DNA of 64,000 nt from Acanthosoma haemorrhoidale (GCA_930367205.1 OV884012.1:50055239-50119238), one strand, 5' to 3'. Positions 32,887 to 45,149 are shown, counted from the stretch's first letter. Notes: a model not told the origin generated them from the sequence alone. Translations and numbers: made by a program.

Positions 32887-34240
32887 AGCTTCAGTTACCT
32901 AAATGTTAAACCTCTTCGAAAGTTTCCTCGGTAGCTGGAATAAATGATATCACAGGAACCAATTCAGGCGTGGAAAATGCAAATAAATCATTTTTCTAAA
33001 TAGGACGTTTTAAATCGAAAATTATATACGAAAGTTGGATTTCGGCAATATCCCCAAAAGCTGGAATCCAAGTAAGCGAAAAAAGAAGTTTGTGTCATTG
33101 TTATACCACAGTGGGATACAGGGATAATAAGAGGGGGAGGAACTTTGTAGAAAAAGAACAATACAGGAACTGTGATTATTAAGCAGGATTCCTTTATTTA
33201 TTTTTGCAGAACTGGAAATTGGCTGGAGACGAAGCCAAGGAGTACTTTATGTTGAATTAGAACCTTAGGCTTCGATGGTTGGACTTAACCAGGAGGGAGG
33301 AAGTTGAACAGTCCAATATGGAAGCATCAAATGGACAAAGTAGCCGCAGACGCTTAAAGGCCCTTGATGTCATTCTTTTATTAAAACCTCCAATGCTCTA
33401 CCGCTGTATTGTAGTAATTGAAGAAATTCGAAAATTCATATTTTCTGAACCAAATCTAAGTGTATCCCTGTTTTTCTGGACTCCTCCCTCTTCGGGAATG
33501 TTTTTCTGGGATATAATTATAAGTAATGAAATAAGAGGCGAAAATTCAGTTTATTGCAATTCTCTATACATCCCTAAATCAAAATTATTTTGTCGATTAC
33601 TCAATGATCGTTTACTAAGTTTTTAAATCAAGAGATCCATAGACGGTGTCATGATGGAAGGGGATTAATTAGGCATTAGGTATTTGCCAAGGCACTAATA
33701 ATACATTTTATGTCTCACGATAGTTTGATTCAATGCTATGATTTAGTCATCATGATAAATAAATATTAATTAGGAGTCCCATCAAAATAGCATGCATTAT
33801 TTGCTATTTACTAGAACGGGCAGTTAAAAAATAAACATTTAAGTTTATAGCAAAGGGATTGGTTAGTCGTGAGTTAGTGGTTCTTTTGTTTTTCTCTCTT
33901 GCATATTTTACTGGCTAACATCACGCTATAAGGTGCTATGCTGCTATCTACTTTTTAATGTTGATATTTAACAGTTAAAATTCTAAATTAAGTAGTCTAA
34001 ATAAATAATGATAGTACTCAATGTTTAATAATCTGTTATTGTTGTTGACCATTTTTCACTCATTAAGAATTACTAACAACTGTTTTCAGCGTTACCCTTT
34101 CAAACGGAATTATGTGGTCTTAGATATATATCATACTATACCTATTTAATTACATTATTTATAAATTTCAGCGTTGCCTCCATCCCGTTTATACAGGAAA
34201 GTCAGTTGAAATAATGATCTTGCCTACCTAAAGCGGCGTA

Positions 34241-34589
34241 TCAGTGTTTAACACTATGACCCCGCCACCCCTCCCGCATCGATGGCAACAGACTGTCGGG
34301 GGAAAATTATGATAAGAATTAGTATGTAAGTTAGTTTTAAGGTTGATCAAAAAGGTGAGCCCCATCACCTTATTAGTCAGTTTCGTCAAGTCACGTATAA
34401 TTTATGTCATTATACTTGTTTATACATTATATAATTTCTATAAAATAACAAAACTTGTATATAATGTAGTGATGCTACAGGAAATACAAAATAATTTGTA
34501 AATAGATTCGCCTGAGGATCTATAATTATATATAATTATCTGTAAATTTAAAGGGGCTATGAAGAAAAAAAAAAAAAAAAAAAAAAAAA
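34241..34589 (+). mobile_element. JB LINE 3'-end copy with long A-tail
   Basis: Plus-strand JB tail from CAGTGTTTAACACTATGACC through the UTR to GGGGCTATGAAG and an A-run at 34566-34591. Flanked by AAGCGGCGTAT at 34231-34241 and 34590-34600. The 5' end lies near the ORF2 stop. The right-hand copy of the direct repeat is shared with the next element. Confidence 0.8.
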
Positions 34590-34600
34590 AAGCGGCGTAT

Positions 34601-34832
34601 ATATCAGACTAACTACGACTGCACTACATGCCTAGAGAAGACTCTAGGCCCAGGCACCAGTGGACTCTCACCACTGTACAGTAACAATCAACCTCCACCG
34701 AGGATTCCCACACTCCTTACTCCTCTCACACCACCTTCAAGCAGGTCCTCCTAGTACAAGGATCCGATCACCCTAAATATTTTATATTTATCCCTCATCC
34801 GAAAATTCTAACTAGAAAGCTTAGAAAAAAAA
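34601..34832 (+). mobile_element. A-tailed retroposon (J2-like) inserted at the same target
   Basis: A 232-bp plus-strand element with J2-like order (CACTCCTTACTCCTCTCACA, CACCTTCAAGCAGGTCCTCC) and an A-tail at 34824-34834. It is flanked by the same AAGCGGCGTAT (34590-34600 and 34833-34843) as the JB element before it. No coding sequence is recognised. Confidence 0.65.
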
Positions 34833-35509
34833 AAGCGGCGTATAACCATGTGGTCATATCTATATTAGACCTACAATATTCAGGTTGCAGTATTGTGCCG
34901 TAACACAATATCATATTAACTACTCTATCCGTGGTCCGATACTAATTTTTATTGTTCTTGTTATGTCTTGTGCAAGTTATTCAGCGCTCTCACATATGCC
35001 AAATGAAGAGGCTCTAGGTTCCTCAATAAGTAGCGGTATGAAAATTCATATTGGCCAATTCTTAGACAGGATAATATATCTTCTCGTTTGAAAACCTCAG
35101 AAATCGTCCTTATTTTGCAGTCCTCTTTAATCCCCTAAAGTATTTATTTTCATATTTTGTAATGAAGTTGTTGCTTTAATAGCTTGACCCAGTCCAACCA
35201 GGTTACACTCTTCGATTGCGTAATTTAACTATTCTTAAAGTGACGTTATCCTCATGAGCACTTTCATTTCTTAGGTTCATCAGTTAGATATCTGGCCTAA
35301 GTGAAATATTCGCGTAGTTCGATCTCATGTAGAAATTTTAGTTATTTTATTGAAAAAAAGAGAACGTGTAAGCTGCTAGGATGGTATAGATCGATTTTTT
35401 CATTTAGATGTAGTAATTAACATCCAACCGGTATAGTTGCTAAACTTCAGAAGAGTTACGGAAGGGAACGGTATATCATGAAGCTATTGTGTGCCGAGAT
35501 ATCATGTAA

Positions 35510-35640
35510 TTACTTAATTAACTGTGGCCCGGCTGATGTGTGCCAGTGACATGTCCTCCGCGAGGCCTGCCAATTACCCAGGTCTGCTCAGCTTCGCCAT
35601 CTGCGCCACCACTCCTCCGGTTTCCGTTTCAGCATTGCGT
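35510..35640. other. GC-rich island, possible cis-regulatory element
   Basis: About 130 bp of clearly GC-rich sequence (GTGGCCCGGCTGATGTGTGC, TCCGCGAGGCCTGCC) next to a TTAATTAA word. No ORF or repeat relation found. Confidence 0.25.
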
Positions 35641-37319
35641 TTTTAAGTGACTCATACATATTTTAAGTCTCCATAATCAGAAGCTATTTAAGATGTTTAG
35701 TACTTTTATAATGGTCAAAGATGTTTTATTGAATTCTGTTGTGTAAAATAAATTTAAAATATTTGAAAAAAACAAACTTTTGACAGGTAATCACATATTT
35801 AATGCCGTTTCACCTGAGTTCAAGATATTTTATTTTATATTGCATTATATTTTTATAATGTTGTAAACAATATTTGTTAATTAGTGACAGAGATCATTTA
35901 GTAAGTTTTAAGAAAACATAATTCCGTAAGTGTCTTTTTCTTAATTTCCTATTTCCTTTATTTGTTTTTGGCGTTTTTATAAAAAAATTAGTTTGCGATG
36001 GATGGAAAACTATTTCAGCCAGTACATATAAAATAAACAACAACTTTTAAATACTACAAAAACAAGATTAGGAGGTTGGGAGCCAGTGCTCATCTAGTAT
36101 TTCGATTGGTTTAAAAAATAGATATATACTTATTGAAGAGAAATTGAAATTTGACGCCTGATATAACGAAGTATATAATGACGATTTCAAGTGGAGTAAA
36201 AGTAACCTCTTCAGAATGAGAATGTTCTAGATCTGAACACTTTACGATGATGAATTTTGTTCCACTTGAATATTCATAGATCGAAGTGGACGGTTTTAGC
36301 TGTGGGGAAAGCATGTTATTCTTACCGTAAATGGGAGTAGATACACAAAGAAGCAAAACAATGAATGAAAAACGTTTAATTCCATAACATTGATTGTAAA
36401 CATGCCTTCAAAAAAGTTCCCTGAAAGCAAACGGGACGTGTGTTAGCTTACAAATTTGTTCAGGTCCCCGGTGTCTTGGCCAAACAGACCGGTACAGAAA
36501 CTGCCTTTTCCTCGAACCAATAACCTACTAGTTACAAAGTACACATAATGGTACGCACGTAGTACAGTTGCCAACTGGTTTAAAGGATACTCAACTCAAA
36601 TTCCTTCAATGGTAAACTGTGTGATCCCATGACTCTATAAAACGTTGTTATATTTTTGAAAAATGGCTAAAAAAATTTCACTATAAGTTCCTTTAATGAG
36701 AAATAAGTGGAGTCGTAAATGATAGACTCACCTTTCTTTTGTAAAATTAATTCACTTGCCATAATGTCTGATGATTTACCTGTGGTATCCTCTATCAGGG
36801 TACATCAGGAAGCAAAGAGGTGAGTATTAAAGGAGAATTAGAAGCTTCTTATGTAGTACAACTTGCAAACTAGACTAGACTCTAGTAAAACACTGAAAAT
36901 GAGTGTTCACCACATGAATGAAGATCCGAATACATCTGCTATTCGCCTCGTTAATCTGCTATTTACTGACGGACGTACGTATACAATATACCCCACCCAT
37001 AATAAAAGTGATGTTTCCAAAAGGTCCAAGGGTTAACTGCTTGGTCCCTGAACAGGATCTAAAGATTATACCGGTGATTTTAACTGAAAACTCACACCTT
37101 TAAAATCAACCCAATTCTTATAAATAAATTTAATTCGATCATAAAAATTCCACAACCAACAATATAAATATTTAGTTGTGGCCGGAACAGCTTGAGTTAG
37201 AACACCAAAAAAAAAAAGAAAAAGTAAGATGAAACTTCTGTTTTGTAGGCTTTATACTCGTATACTGTTGATATATGTATGAGGTATCCTGGATTTATAC
37301 TAATATATTATAATTCCTT

Positions 37320-37532
37320 AAGATTGGAATTCCATAGGCTCCACCTTAAGGTCATGCAAATCACATAGGTAGACTCTCACTACCTTCCCGAATCCACCCG
37401 CCTCTTTTAGGCATCCCACACCCCATATCCTTCTCATACTTCCTTCAAATAGGACTCCCCTTAGTGAAAGGCACACATCATCCCAAATAATTTCCTTTAT
37501 TTTTCCAGTTGAGAGCAAAGAAAAAAAAAACT
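37320..37532 (+). mobile_element. J2 LINE 3'-end copy
   Basis: Plus-strand J2 tail ending in GAGAGCAAAG and an A-run (37520-37530). Shares GGTAGACTCTCACTACCTTC and GGACTCCCCTTAGTGAAAGG with the reverse complement of 13878-14090. UTR only; lies about 300 bp downstream of DDR exon 3, in antisense to the gene. Confidence 0.65.
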
Positions 37533-37823
37533 CAGATCGTCACAAGATATTATGTCTTGTAACTCTACTAGTGAAGTAAAATTAAAATATTCCTTTCCAT
37601 CAGATATGCATTAAAACTAGTTTTTGTTATTTTATAAGTAACTCGAAAGAGTAAAATCGGTAACATTAATTTTTTTTGCTCCAATTGTAAACCGAATTTG
37701 ATATGAAAAGTCAAGAAAATCGTCCATTGATAATTAAAAGTGACAGAAACTTTTGATACTGCAAGTAAACACTTTTAAATGTCAATCATAAAGTAGGTCT
37801 GAGGTAACTATGTCGGTACTAAC

Positions 37824-37957
37824 CTGAACTTCCTTTGAGAAGTAGTTATTTGTGAAGATGTTAACTAGGCTGAAGTTTCTCACTGCGTCGAACTCAAAGA
37901 CAAGTTCAACATATTTTTTAGGGAAAGTGTCATTCCTCCATCCTACCCAACCGCTTC
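37824..37957 (-). CDS. Ddr: DDR receptor exon 3 (middle of DS-like domain)
   Basis: 134 nt, two bases plus 44 codons, acceptor TGTTACAG before 37957, donor GTTAGT after 37824. It encodes SGWVGWRNDTFPKKYVELVF and EFDAVRNFSLVNIFTNNYFS ahead of KEVQ. The GWVGW and F-x-FD-x-VRNF-x-x-x-x-I-x-TNN core is diagnostic for the DDR DS-like domain. Two N-glycosylation sequons are present (N-D-T and N-F-S). The first two bases complete a Gly codon begun in exon 2 and the last codon is Gln in phase 0, joining VFNKAKV of exon 4. Confidence 0.96.
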
Positions 37958-38889
37958 CTGTAACACAAAAAGCCACAATATTTTGTAGAATACAAATATT
38001 ACTTACAGATACATATATGGAAAAATTATATATTTGCAGGTTAATTGTAACTTTTTTCTACTCAGACGCACCATGACATATTATTAGTCTATAGAATTTA
38101 ACATTTCGGGCAATAATGTAATATTTTATGATCTCTTCAAATATTATATACTGTTCCCAATTTAATCAAAAACCGATTGCGCTTTGCCAAATAGAAATAT
38201 CATAAGTAATTGAAGGACAACAACAAGCTAAAATTTTATATAAGATATAAAACAGTCTAACAATTAAACAGGGATATTTATAGAGATAACATTTTCCAAC
38301 GTCGTTGAATGTTTTCTTTTTCACAAAACTATTACAAACTAAAACAAAATTGCACAATGGCTGGACTGCGTTGGTGTTTAATCTGTGCTTGGTCACAAAC
38401 AACATATTTCTTTCATACTCTACGTCATGTAATGAAACCTTATAGAGTATAGAAGATTAGATCCTTTGATAAAAAACTTTATACTTTCCTCGTTCGGATA
38501 GGCTCTCTCTCGGGATTCTCACACATTCATCAAACATTCTTGAAATCTGAAAAATCTTGAATGATCGTAATACACGATTCATGCCAAGCCCTAAACGTAA
38601 AAGTTATACTCAAACAGCAATGGGACAAACCTCTTGGTCTGTGGGTCCATCTGTGTTCCATGAAAGCGGTCATAACAATAATCCAAACAGCCTGAAATTT
38701 AACTTGTTCACTCACCAACAGCCTTGCTTATGGATAAATGAGGTTTGATTATACGATATAATACTATCCTCGCCAATTTTAACAGTATTTTTTTTCGTAT
38801 ATATTTTAACTATTTAAAACTTGCTAAAATGAACATTAAAAACTTGTCGTAATATGTCAAAACAAAAAAGGTGTGTGGACATTAGTAAG

Positions 38890-38945
38890 GCCAAAATTAT
38901 TGCCCAATGAGGCAGATTGTAATTTTATTATAATAAATTTGTTGT
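38890..38945 (+). mobile_element. J1 LINE 3'-tip fragment
   Basis: TTATTGCCCAATGAGGCAGATTG and AATTTTATTATAATAAAT match the last 50 bp of J1 (57205-57255). Very short 5'-truncated insertion or a remnant. Confidence 0.6.
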
Positions 38946-39889
38946 GAATACATCTTTTCTATATTTAAAGAAATACGCTTTAGCTTATGTTTGATGCAGA
39001 GGAATTTGTATCGGTAAAAACTTGAAAAAAAAAGTCGAGAGGAAAAGAACTAGCAATTCGTATGTGCATTAAGAGTTTCATTCACGGGGTATAGAAGGAA
39101 ACTACGAGGACAAATTTGATGCTCTAAAAAAAACACACTGTTTGGGAAAATATGGGAGTTTTCAAAATTAACTTTGAAAATATGAAACTAAAATTAGATG
39201 TTGTAAATAGGAATATTGGTAGCATACACCATCCCCAATTACAGATTGTTTTATTAAAAAGTGAATAATTTATTATATTCATGGTATACCCATCACGTAG
39301 ATGGGACCATTTTTTATATTATCACGATATCATATTCCATATAAAATTTAACGAGTAAGTGGACACAAAACGACTAGAACAGTAAAAGACACTATTCGCT
39401 ATGTTTTTATTCAAGTAAACACTCAGAGTTATTATTAAAAATTTGAGTTAACCCAGACTATATCTAAAGCAAAAGAAACAATCCTTGAGGAGCCGAGAAC
39501 CGAACCCGGTTCTCCCGAGTTAGAAGTGGGCATGTACTTAATTATTCATTTTTTGTATTCCTTCTTTTGTCATCTATAAATTTATTAGCATAAATATAAT
39601 TAGTTATATTTTAACTTGTTGAGAACAGGCGTTGATGACCGAAAGGTTTTACGTTTGCTAAGACCAGTGATCAACTAACCATGTTAACTACTACAGTTTG
39701 ATGTAGCGTGTAACTCTGCCGTCAGCGTATGATAAAATTGTACTTGTATTCAAGGCAATGATATTATCACTAAGAAACATTAAAAGAGATTATTGAATAC
39801 AGAGGTGGTATAGAAGGCTACCGTCAGGTATAGGGCCGGAGATAATCCCTTAGACAAGGGTTCCAGTTTATAAAGGGACAGTAATGCTT

Positions 39890-40117
39890 TTATTGTGTCA
39901 GATAAATGTAATTTATAGCCTCGTCTGTTGAGGTGCCCCCCTCTTTCTCCCTTATGAAATTCAATAGCCAGTTCTTGTAGTCTCTGGTGACGCCGACACG
40001 GTCACTCATCACCCCCTGCTCCGCCTCGAAAAACTGGCTCACCCCCACCTCCCTGCCAGTGTTCGTAGCGGGTCTGATGTTACACAGTGTACCAACTTTT
40101 TTTTCTCCGCGGAGTTT
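39890..40117 (-). other. Unidentified 75-codon ORF in a GC-rich island
   Basis: On the minus strand a frame stays open from a stop at 40120-40118 to TAA at 39892-39890. It passes through a clearly GC-richer island (about 39920-40085) and reads as a plausible globular segment: VGVSQFFEAEQGVMSDRVGV, then TRDYKNWLLNFIREKEGG. It has no ATG near the start, so it would be an exon, a C-terminal fragment or a pseudogene piece. It cannot be a DDR exon because exons 2 and 3 join exactly without it. I do not recognise the family. The plus strand has stops over the same bases. Confidence 0.4.
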
Positions 40118-40454
40118 TTATCTTACTTCGACCCTTCAATAAATCATTTCTTTACGATTAAGTCAATAGATATATCCGAACGGGATGTTTTCAGTTATTT
40201 TATTAATGGATCCAAAATGGACTTTATCGTCAAAGCATATATATATATCACCAAAGCACATTAACGATCTTATTGTAATAATGACGGTACATTACTTTCG
40301 GAGACAATAGTTTCTTAGTAAGTAGGGTGAAAATGTGTAAAAACATATGTAAAACTAATTTTACACAAAACATTTTAAATGTAGCTAATAAGATAATCAA
40401 TATTTTAAAAACTGGAGTTGATTATGAAATAAAAATAATATAAAGTGGTGTTAA

Positions 40455-40580
40455 CTGATTTTATTTTCCTTCTTCATATCCCCTTGTTATTAAAATTATG
40501 GAAATCATCATATACTACATAAATGAATATATTTACAATAGGATATTATATGTCCTGTAGCTACATTGTTTTACTTTTAC
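40455..40580 (-). mobile_element. Diverged JB-like LINE tail
   Basis: CCTTCTTCATATCCCCTTGT, then TTTACAATAGGATATTATAT and TCCTGTAGCTACATTG, follow the order of the JB 3' UTR on the minus strand. It resembles 52622-52745 more than the JB copies themselves, so both may belong to a sister family. Confidence 0.45.
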
Positions 40581-42812
40581 TAAAGGTTTTAACTGATGAA
40601 TGTTATAATAATTTTATCGGTTTATCTGCCGGTTGGTTCGGAAAGGGGGGAGGGTTTCTTTTTCAATATGGATGAATATTTTATTTCATCCAGCATGTCC
40701 AGTTTATTGAAAATTCCGGCATATATTTTTATTTGAATGCTTTCCAAATGTATTTATTTTTTACCGTGCATCTGTGAGATGATGTTAGGAGGCTAAATAA
40801 ATCTCCATGCTCAAGCACAAGTGAGATAGCGTCAGATGAAGAGTGATGAAGGTTTGTGATGTGGTTTCCTGCTCTAATGACATGTGCAAGAATTGGCTAT
40901 CGTTTCGTAGATTATCGAGACAAACTATTAAATAAATAAGGGCTAAAGAACTAAAGACGATAGCTGATAATATTTCAAAAACAAACGGTCCGTTTTTATG
41001 GAAGATCCCTAAGCAGTGCATAAGCTAGCATGCGCTAAATGTTGATGATCTTGGTACGATATACGCACAATTTGAAGAAAACTTAAGGCAGGAAGGCGAT
41101 CAATATTTAGAAAGCTTGCCGAAGTTCAGTTCCTCGATGATAAATATCAAATTATTTTTGTCGTAAAAATTATAACGCATCAGCTACGCCGTGTCTTATT
41201 TAAGGCTCTAGCAAACTCAGTAAAATTAGGGATCATACAACTTTTCCGATCCACCATCAAAAGTAATTTTTGATTTTACAACTTATTAGTTAGGGGAAGG
41301 GGGGGGGGTTCTCATCTTGCCCGTTAACTATGACCACTTATAAAGTTTGTAATAAGAGGCTGGATCCTTCGGGTAGCGGCTCCTTGGGATAGAAGGCCTT
41401 GGGATATCCTGGTGAGAGGAGAAATCTTTTACTGCCAGTCTTAAAATATTATACCTCCATCGTCGGGCGAACGTCGTAAGCTAGCGGGAAGTGTAAAAAA
41501 GTTGGCTAGTGATATATTCGGCCATGGAAGTCTCTAAGGGGCTTGAACGCTAAATATACGTGGGATTATTAATCATATAAAGAACAGTGGAGATACGATT
41601 CTGTTCAAAATGCATTCACCCAAAACTCAGTGTTATCAACTATTGATTGCCAAACCAAAAGGGATAGGCTCTGCTTTTAAACAGGCACGGAATCATTTCG
41701 TCCGCTTTATATGTTCAAAGATAGTGGTCGTAAAAATTATCCTATTTATCTAAAATATTATAGGTGTATTCATAATCGCCTCGAATCGCTCTAATTATAT
41801 TTTCATTAAAATATAATAATTGAAAGAATGTGAAAAAAATTTAACGTTTAAACGCTCCAAATACCGAAAGGCCCATTTCTGCATCCACTCCACATTCAAA
41901 ATTGTAATAATTCATAATTAAAATAATATTATAATACTATAATAATAATAATAGCATAATACTAGTTTATTCAAGATCTGTGCCATCTCCATTTTTTTAT
42001 CACTTCAAGTATTTTTTCTCTAAGGTTTTTACCGACTAAGATTTTTCCACACTAATTATGTACTAAAATACCTTTTTAAAAAATATATATAAATGAAATA
42101 AACAGGTAGAATATATGTCAGTCTCTTAAATGTTTGCGAAAAATCATGTGGTATTTTTAGAAAATAATAACTTTGTTTTATTTGTTCAACCATTTTGGTC
42201 TCTTGAAACAGCTTAAAATAATGTACAGAGTAAACAATATAATAAACAAAACTGATAAAATGAATGGACAATATTAAATAAAATGTAGAAGATACGGAAT
42301 TGAAAGAAAGAAAAAATAGAATATTTTAGAAGATTTTAGAAGTACTCTATAATTTTAATCTCTATAATAATAATCTAATAAAATTTTTTTTATGCTGGAC
42401 AAAAATAAATCGAAAATAGCCCATTTTTTAAAAGAAGGTATTCTCTTTAAGGTTATTATAACTTTTGGTTACTACTAACTTAGTTATTATAACAGCAGAA
42501 TTATCTTATAAAATAATCAAATGTAAAATATTATCACAAGGATGTTTTTTCTTGTAAGTGAAATAAGCTCATATAATTCGTAATAATCAATAATTCAAAC
42601 AAATTTTAAATTATATCAATTATTCACTACTACGCTTTGGCGTATACAGTAGACTGTCCTTAAAACTTTCTTAATGGTAATAATTATATAACTATGATTT
42701 TGCAGGGAAATTGAGGAGAATTTCTTTTTCAAGTAGTTACTTTCTATTTTCTTCTTTCAGATTTATGCGGTTGATTTCTGATTTTTAAGCAAAACAAATT
42801 GTTATAAAAATA

Positions 42813-43015
42813 ATTTAATTGCGTCTTCTTGACGAGATTACTAGACTTTCACACCCCCTCCTGTTCGGAGGTACGCTACGCGGAAGGGAAAAGCTATGTC
42901 TGGCTGCAAGCCAGCTGATCCTACACCAATGTTTATGAATATCAATGGTGCCAACATAATGACTGCTGTTTACCGTGAAATACAAACAAGGCCTCGTACT
43001 CTTCAATATTATTAA
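42813..43015 (-). repeat. GC-richer repeat-like fragment with short ORF
   Basis: A compact block of balanced composition in AT-rich surroundings. It has a 63-codon minus-strand frame (43006-42815) containing RISWLAARHSFSLPRSVPPN and CESLVISSRRRN. The basic, Ser-rich peptide looks like translated non-coding repeat sequence rather than a conserved domain. No second copy is in the window. Confidence 0.3.
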
Positions 43016-44329
43016 TAATTTCTTGAGAAATATTGTAGCAAAAAAAACATATTGTTATTATGTGAAACATAATAATGATTACTATTTGTTGTAACTACAT
43101 TGTTTCAGTAATAATTGATAGAAAAAAAACACTTAATCCAGGATCAATTGTGAAGGATATAGATTAGATAATAATTTTTTTTACATATTTACGCCTATTT
43201 TATAATAAAAGTAACTTTTCTCTAATAATATATTGTTTGATTGGTAAAATATTGCATATAGCAGGTCAAGCTAATAAAGGTCCCCGATTCAAGGGAGCTA
43301 TTCACCGCAGAACAAAAAACATTAAAATAAATACTGTGAATCACTGCATGGTGCACACCAGAAAACAATTACAGCTGATTGCAGGGAGAAAACTAATTTC
43401 CCTAATAAATGAGGGGAAACAATACTTTTAATGCCTCTCATGTTTGTTATAATTATAATACTAATGATAGTTTATAATTAACATTTTTAACTTATTTTAT
43501 GTATATGGAAATAATGAAAAATACCCAATAAATATTCATTAAGTGAATGTGAAGGAAATTATTCAGCGTTATATTTAACGGGCTTGGCTATATTTGACAA
43601 ACCACTTTGTACCGTAAAATTGGCCTTTTTTTTTAAAACATAACAAGTGTTTGGTTGTTTTGAAAAAGTTACTCTTCACAATATGTACTTACGAATGGGA
43701 CGAATTTTGACAAATTCAGGTGTGAAACCACCAGTTTTGAGTCATTAAATGCTAAAAAGTTTTATAAAACATCGTATACCCACAGCGGACGGAGTCTATA
43801 GTCTACAGCCCTAAATTGTTTGAAACACATCAAAACATACGTTGCTAGGAGAAATTGCAGATTTTATTTAAAGAACAAATTTCAATCTATTATTTTTTGT
43901 ATACTAGGAAATCGCAAAAAAAAAAAAAACTGTCAAAATAGCTCGGCACCACCGAAAAGATCAGTTTGTCTTGGATTTTTGAATACCATTGATATTCATT
44001 TTGCGCTACCGTCATTACCCATAACCTCAAACTTAACGAGAAAAGCTCAGGTCTAATCTTAAATAACTTCTTAGCTGATTAAAAAAATGAAAAGTTGATT
44101 GATTGATCTAATTATGGTTATGATCGCTAGATCAACTATACAGACATCTACAGTTAGATGACCCGGGAATATTCAACTAATTATCTCTATCACCAACTAA
44201 CTATGGGCTGACATCTAGTCGTACTTATTATAGACAAGCCTTTATTATAGGATGCTTGATGTTTGATTTACTTACACGGAGTCTGGGAGCGATTTCGCCG
44301 GACTGGTGTCAATAAGAGCTTCCTTAATA

Positions 44330-44490
44330 AGACACATTAGCAACATTACAAAAGGAAATGGTCGGGATCCGTCCGGGCTGGATAGATCATTGACATCTGG
44401 ATCGCAGTTTGTCGCTAATTGTGTTCGGCATTTGTGTCGCTAATCGCCAACACGTGCGGCCCGGTCCGCAATCAAAGAAAACTTAGCTCT
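44330..44490. other. GC-richer island with E-box, possible cis-regulatory element
   Basis: Contains a CACGTG E-box in CCAACACGTGCGG and two GTCGCTAAT repeats (near 44410 and 44437) in otherwise AT-rich intron. No ORF or repeat relation. Possible enhancer about 500 bp upstream of exon 3's acceptor side, still within the intron after exon 2. Confidence 0.3.
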
Positions 44491-44984
44491 CCCTCGTACA
44501 ACTATTCTTACTAAAGGCTTTACCATTACTGCCATTATGAGTGTAGACCTAGGGAAACTGATATTATTTTGTATCTTTTTCTTGACTTGAAAACTTTCAG
44601 AAGTCGTTTCACTCAATCACTTGACAGATTTTTGCGTTACCAGCAGTACTTCTCACCAACGAAGATGAGAGCTGGGAAGAAAGACTAATTAAAAAATAGT
44701 CACAGACAAACCCTGAAATCTAAAAAATATTTTATACAGTGGCCTAATAAACGTTTACTTGTTTAGTTAGTATAACGATATGAAATGCATAAGACCTACT
44801 TAACTCCTGAGTGTACATAGACAACAGGATAGCGAGCCAGTCCAAATCCCATAACTCTTTTCCAAAATAAGTGACCTGTTTAATCGTCTCAGAGTACTTT
44901 GCAGTTTTATTAGAAATAGTATACCTATTTATACTGCAATCATTGATTGATTATAATTTTCGATATGTAGATAGATAATATTAC

Positions 44985-45149
44985 CATGTCCCAGGCCAAT
45001 GTCCATCTTAAAGTTGTCACCACCATAAATTCCATCGATGAGCCTGCCGAGACCTTTCACTAAGAATTCTCCTTCTTCTTCACCGTCGTAAGAGACGTCG
45101 GACAATTCTTTGCTGCTGCCACGAGGTAGGCTGTAGCTGATCACTCCTT
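44985..45149 (-). CDS. Ddr: DDR receptor exon 2 (N-terminal part of DS-like domain)
   Basis: 165 nt, two bases plus 54 codons plus one base, acceptor TTCGCAG before 45149, donor GTAATA after 44985. It encodes EGVISYSLPRG, YDGEEEGEFLVKGLGRLIDG and IYGGDNFKMDIG. The pattern E-G-x-x-SY-x-x-P-x-G ... YDG ... GLG-x-L-x-DG-x-x-G matches the start of the DDR DS-like domain directly after the discoidin domain. It completes a Glu codon begun in exon 1 and starts a Gly codon finished in exon 3. The YDG and DG motifs include residues that in human DDR1 lie near a calcium site; this is a family inference. Confidence 0.95.

Larger units (their letters stand above)
7977..37823 (-). other. Very long intron between exons 3 and 4 (29.8 kb)
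   Basis: Phase-0 intron, donor GTTAGT after 37824, acceptor TTGCAG before 7976. It separates residues that are adjacent in the DS-like domain, so no coding exon is expected inside. It holds many transposon remnants listed separately. The stretches 7977-9531, 9800-11300, 14240-15415, 24450-27870, 28070-30530, 31130-32090 and 35100-37310 show no gene or element I can support; they are AT-rich with short GC-richer islands. Confidence 0.85.
37958..44984 (-). other. Intron between exons 2 and 3 (7.0 kb)
   Basis: Phase-1 intron, donor GTAATA after 44985, acceptor TGTTACAG before 37957. It holds a J1 tip (38890-38945), an unidentified ORF (39890-40117), a JB-like tail (40455-40580) and two GC-richer islands. 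The stretches 38000-38880, 38950-39880, 40600-42800 and 43020-44320 show nothing I can support as a gene. Confidence 0.85.

Noticed and set aside
33279..33626. 115-codon plus-strand ORF
   Set aside because: No conserved domain or splice context; AT-rich second half looks like random open frame.
36111..36356. 81-codon minus-strand frame between DDR exons 3 and 4
   Set aside because: Exon 3 ends and exon 4 begins in phase 0 with no missing residues, and the peptide does not resemble the DS-like domain.
39480..39535. tRNA-like box B on the minus strand (GGGTTCGGTTC)
   Set aside because: No box A or D-arm upstream; a lone box-B word is weak evidence.
43237..43431. 64-codon basic plus-strand ORF
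   Set aside because: No family recognised, no splice or promoter context, and AT-rich codons; likely chance.
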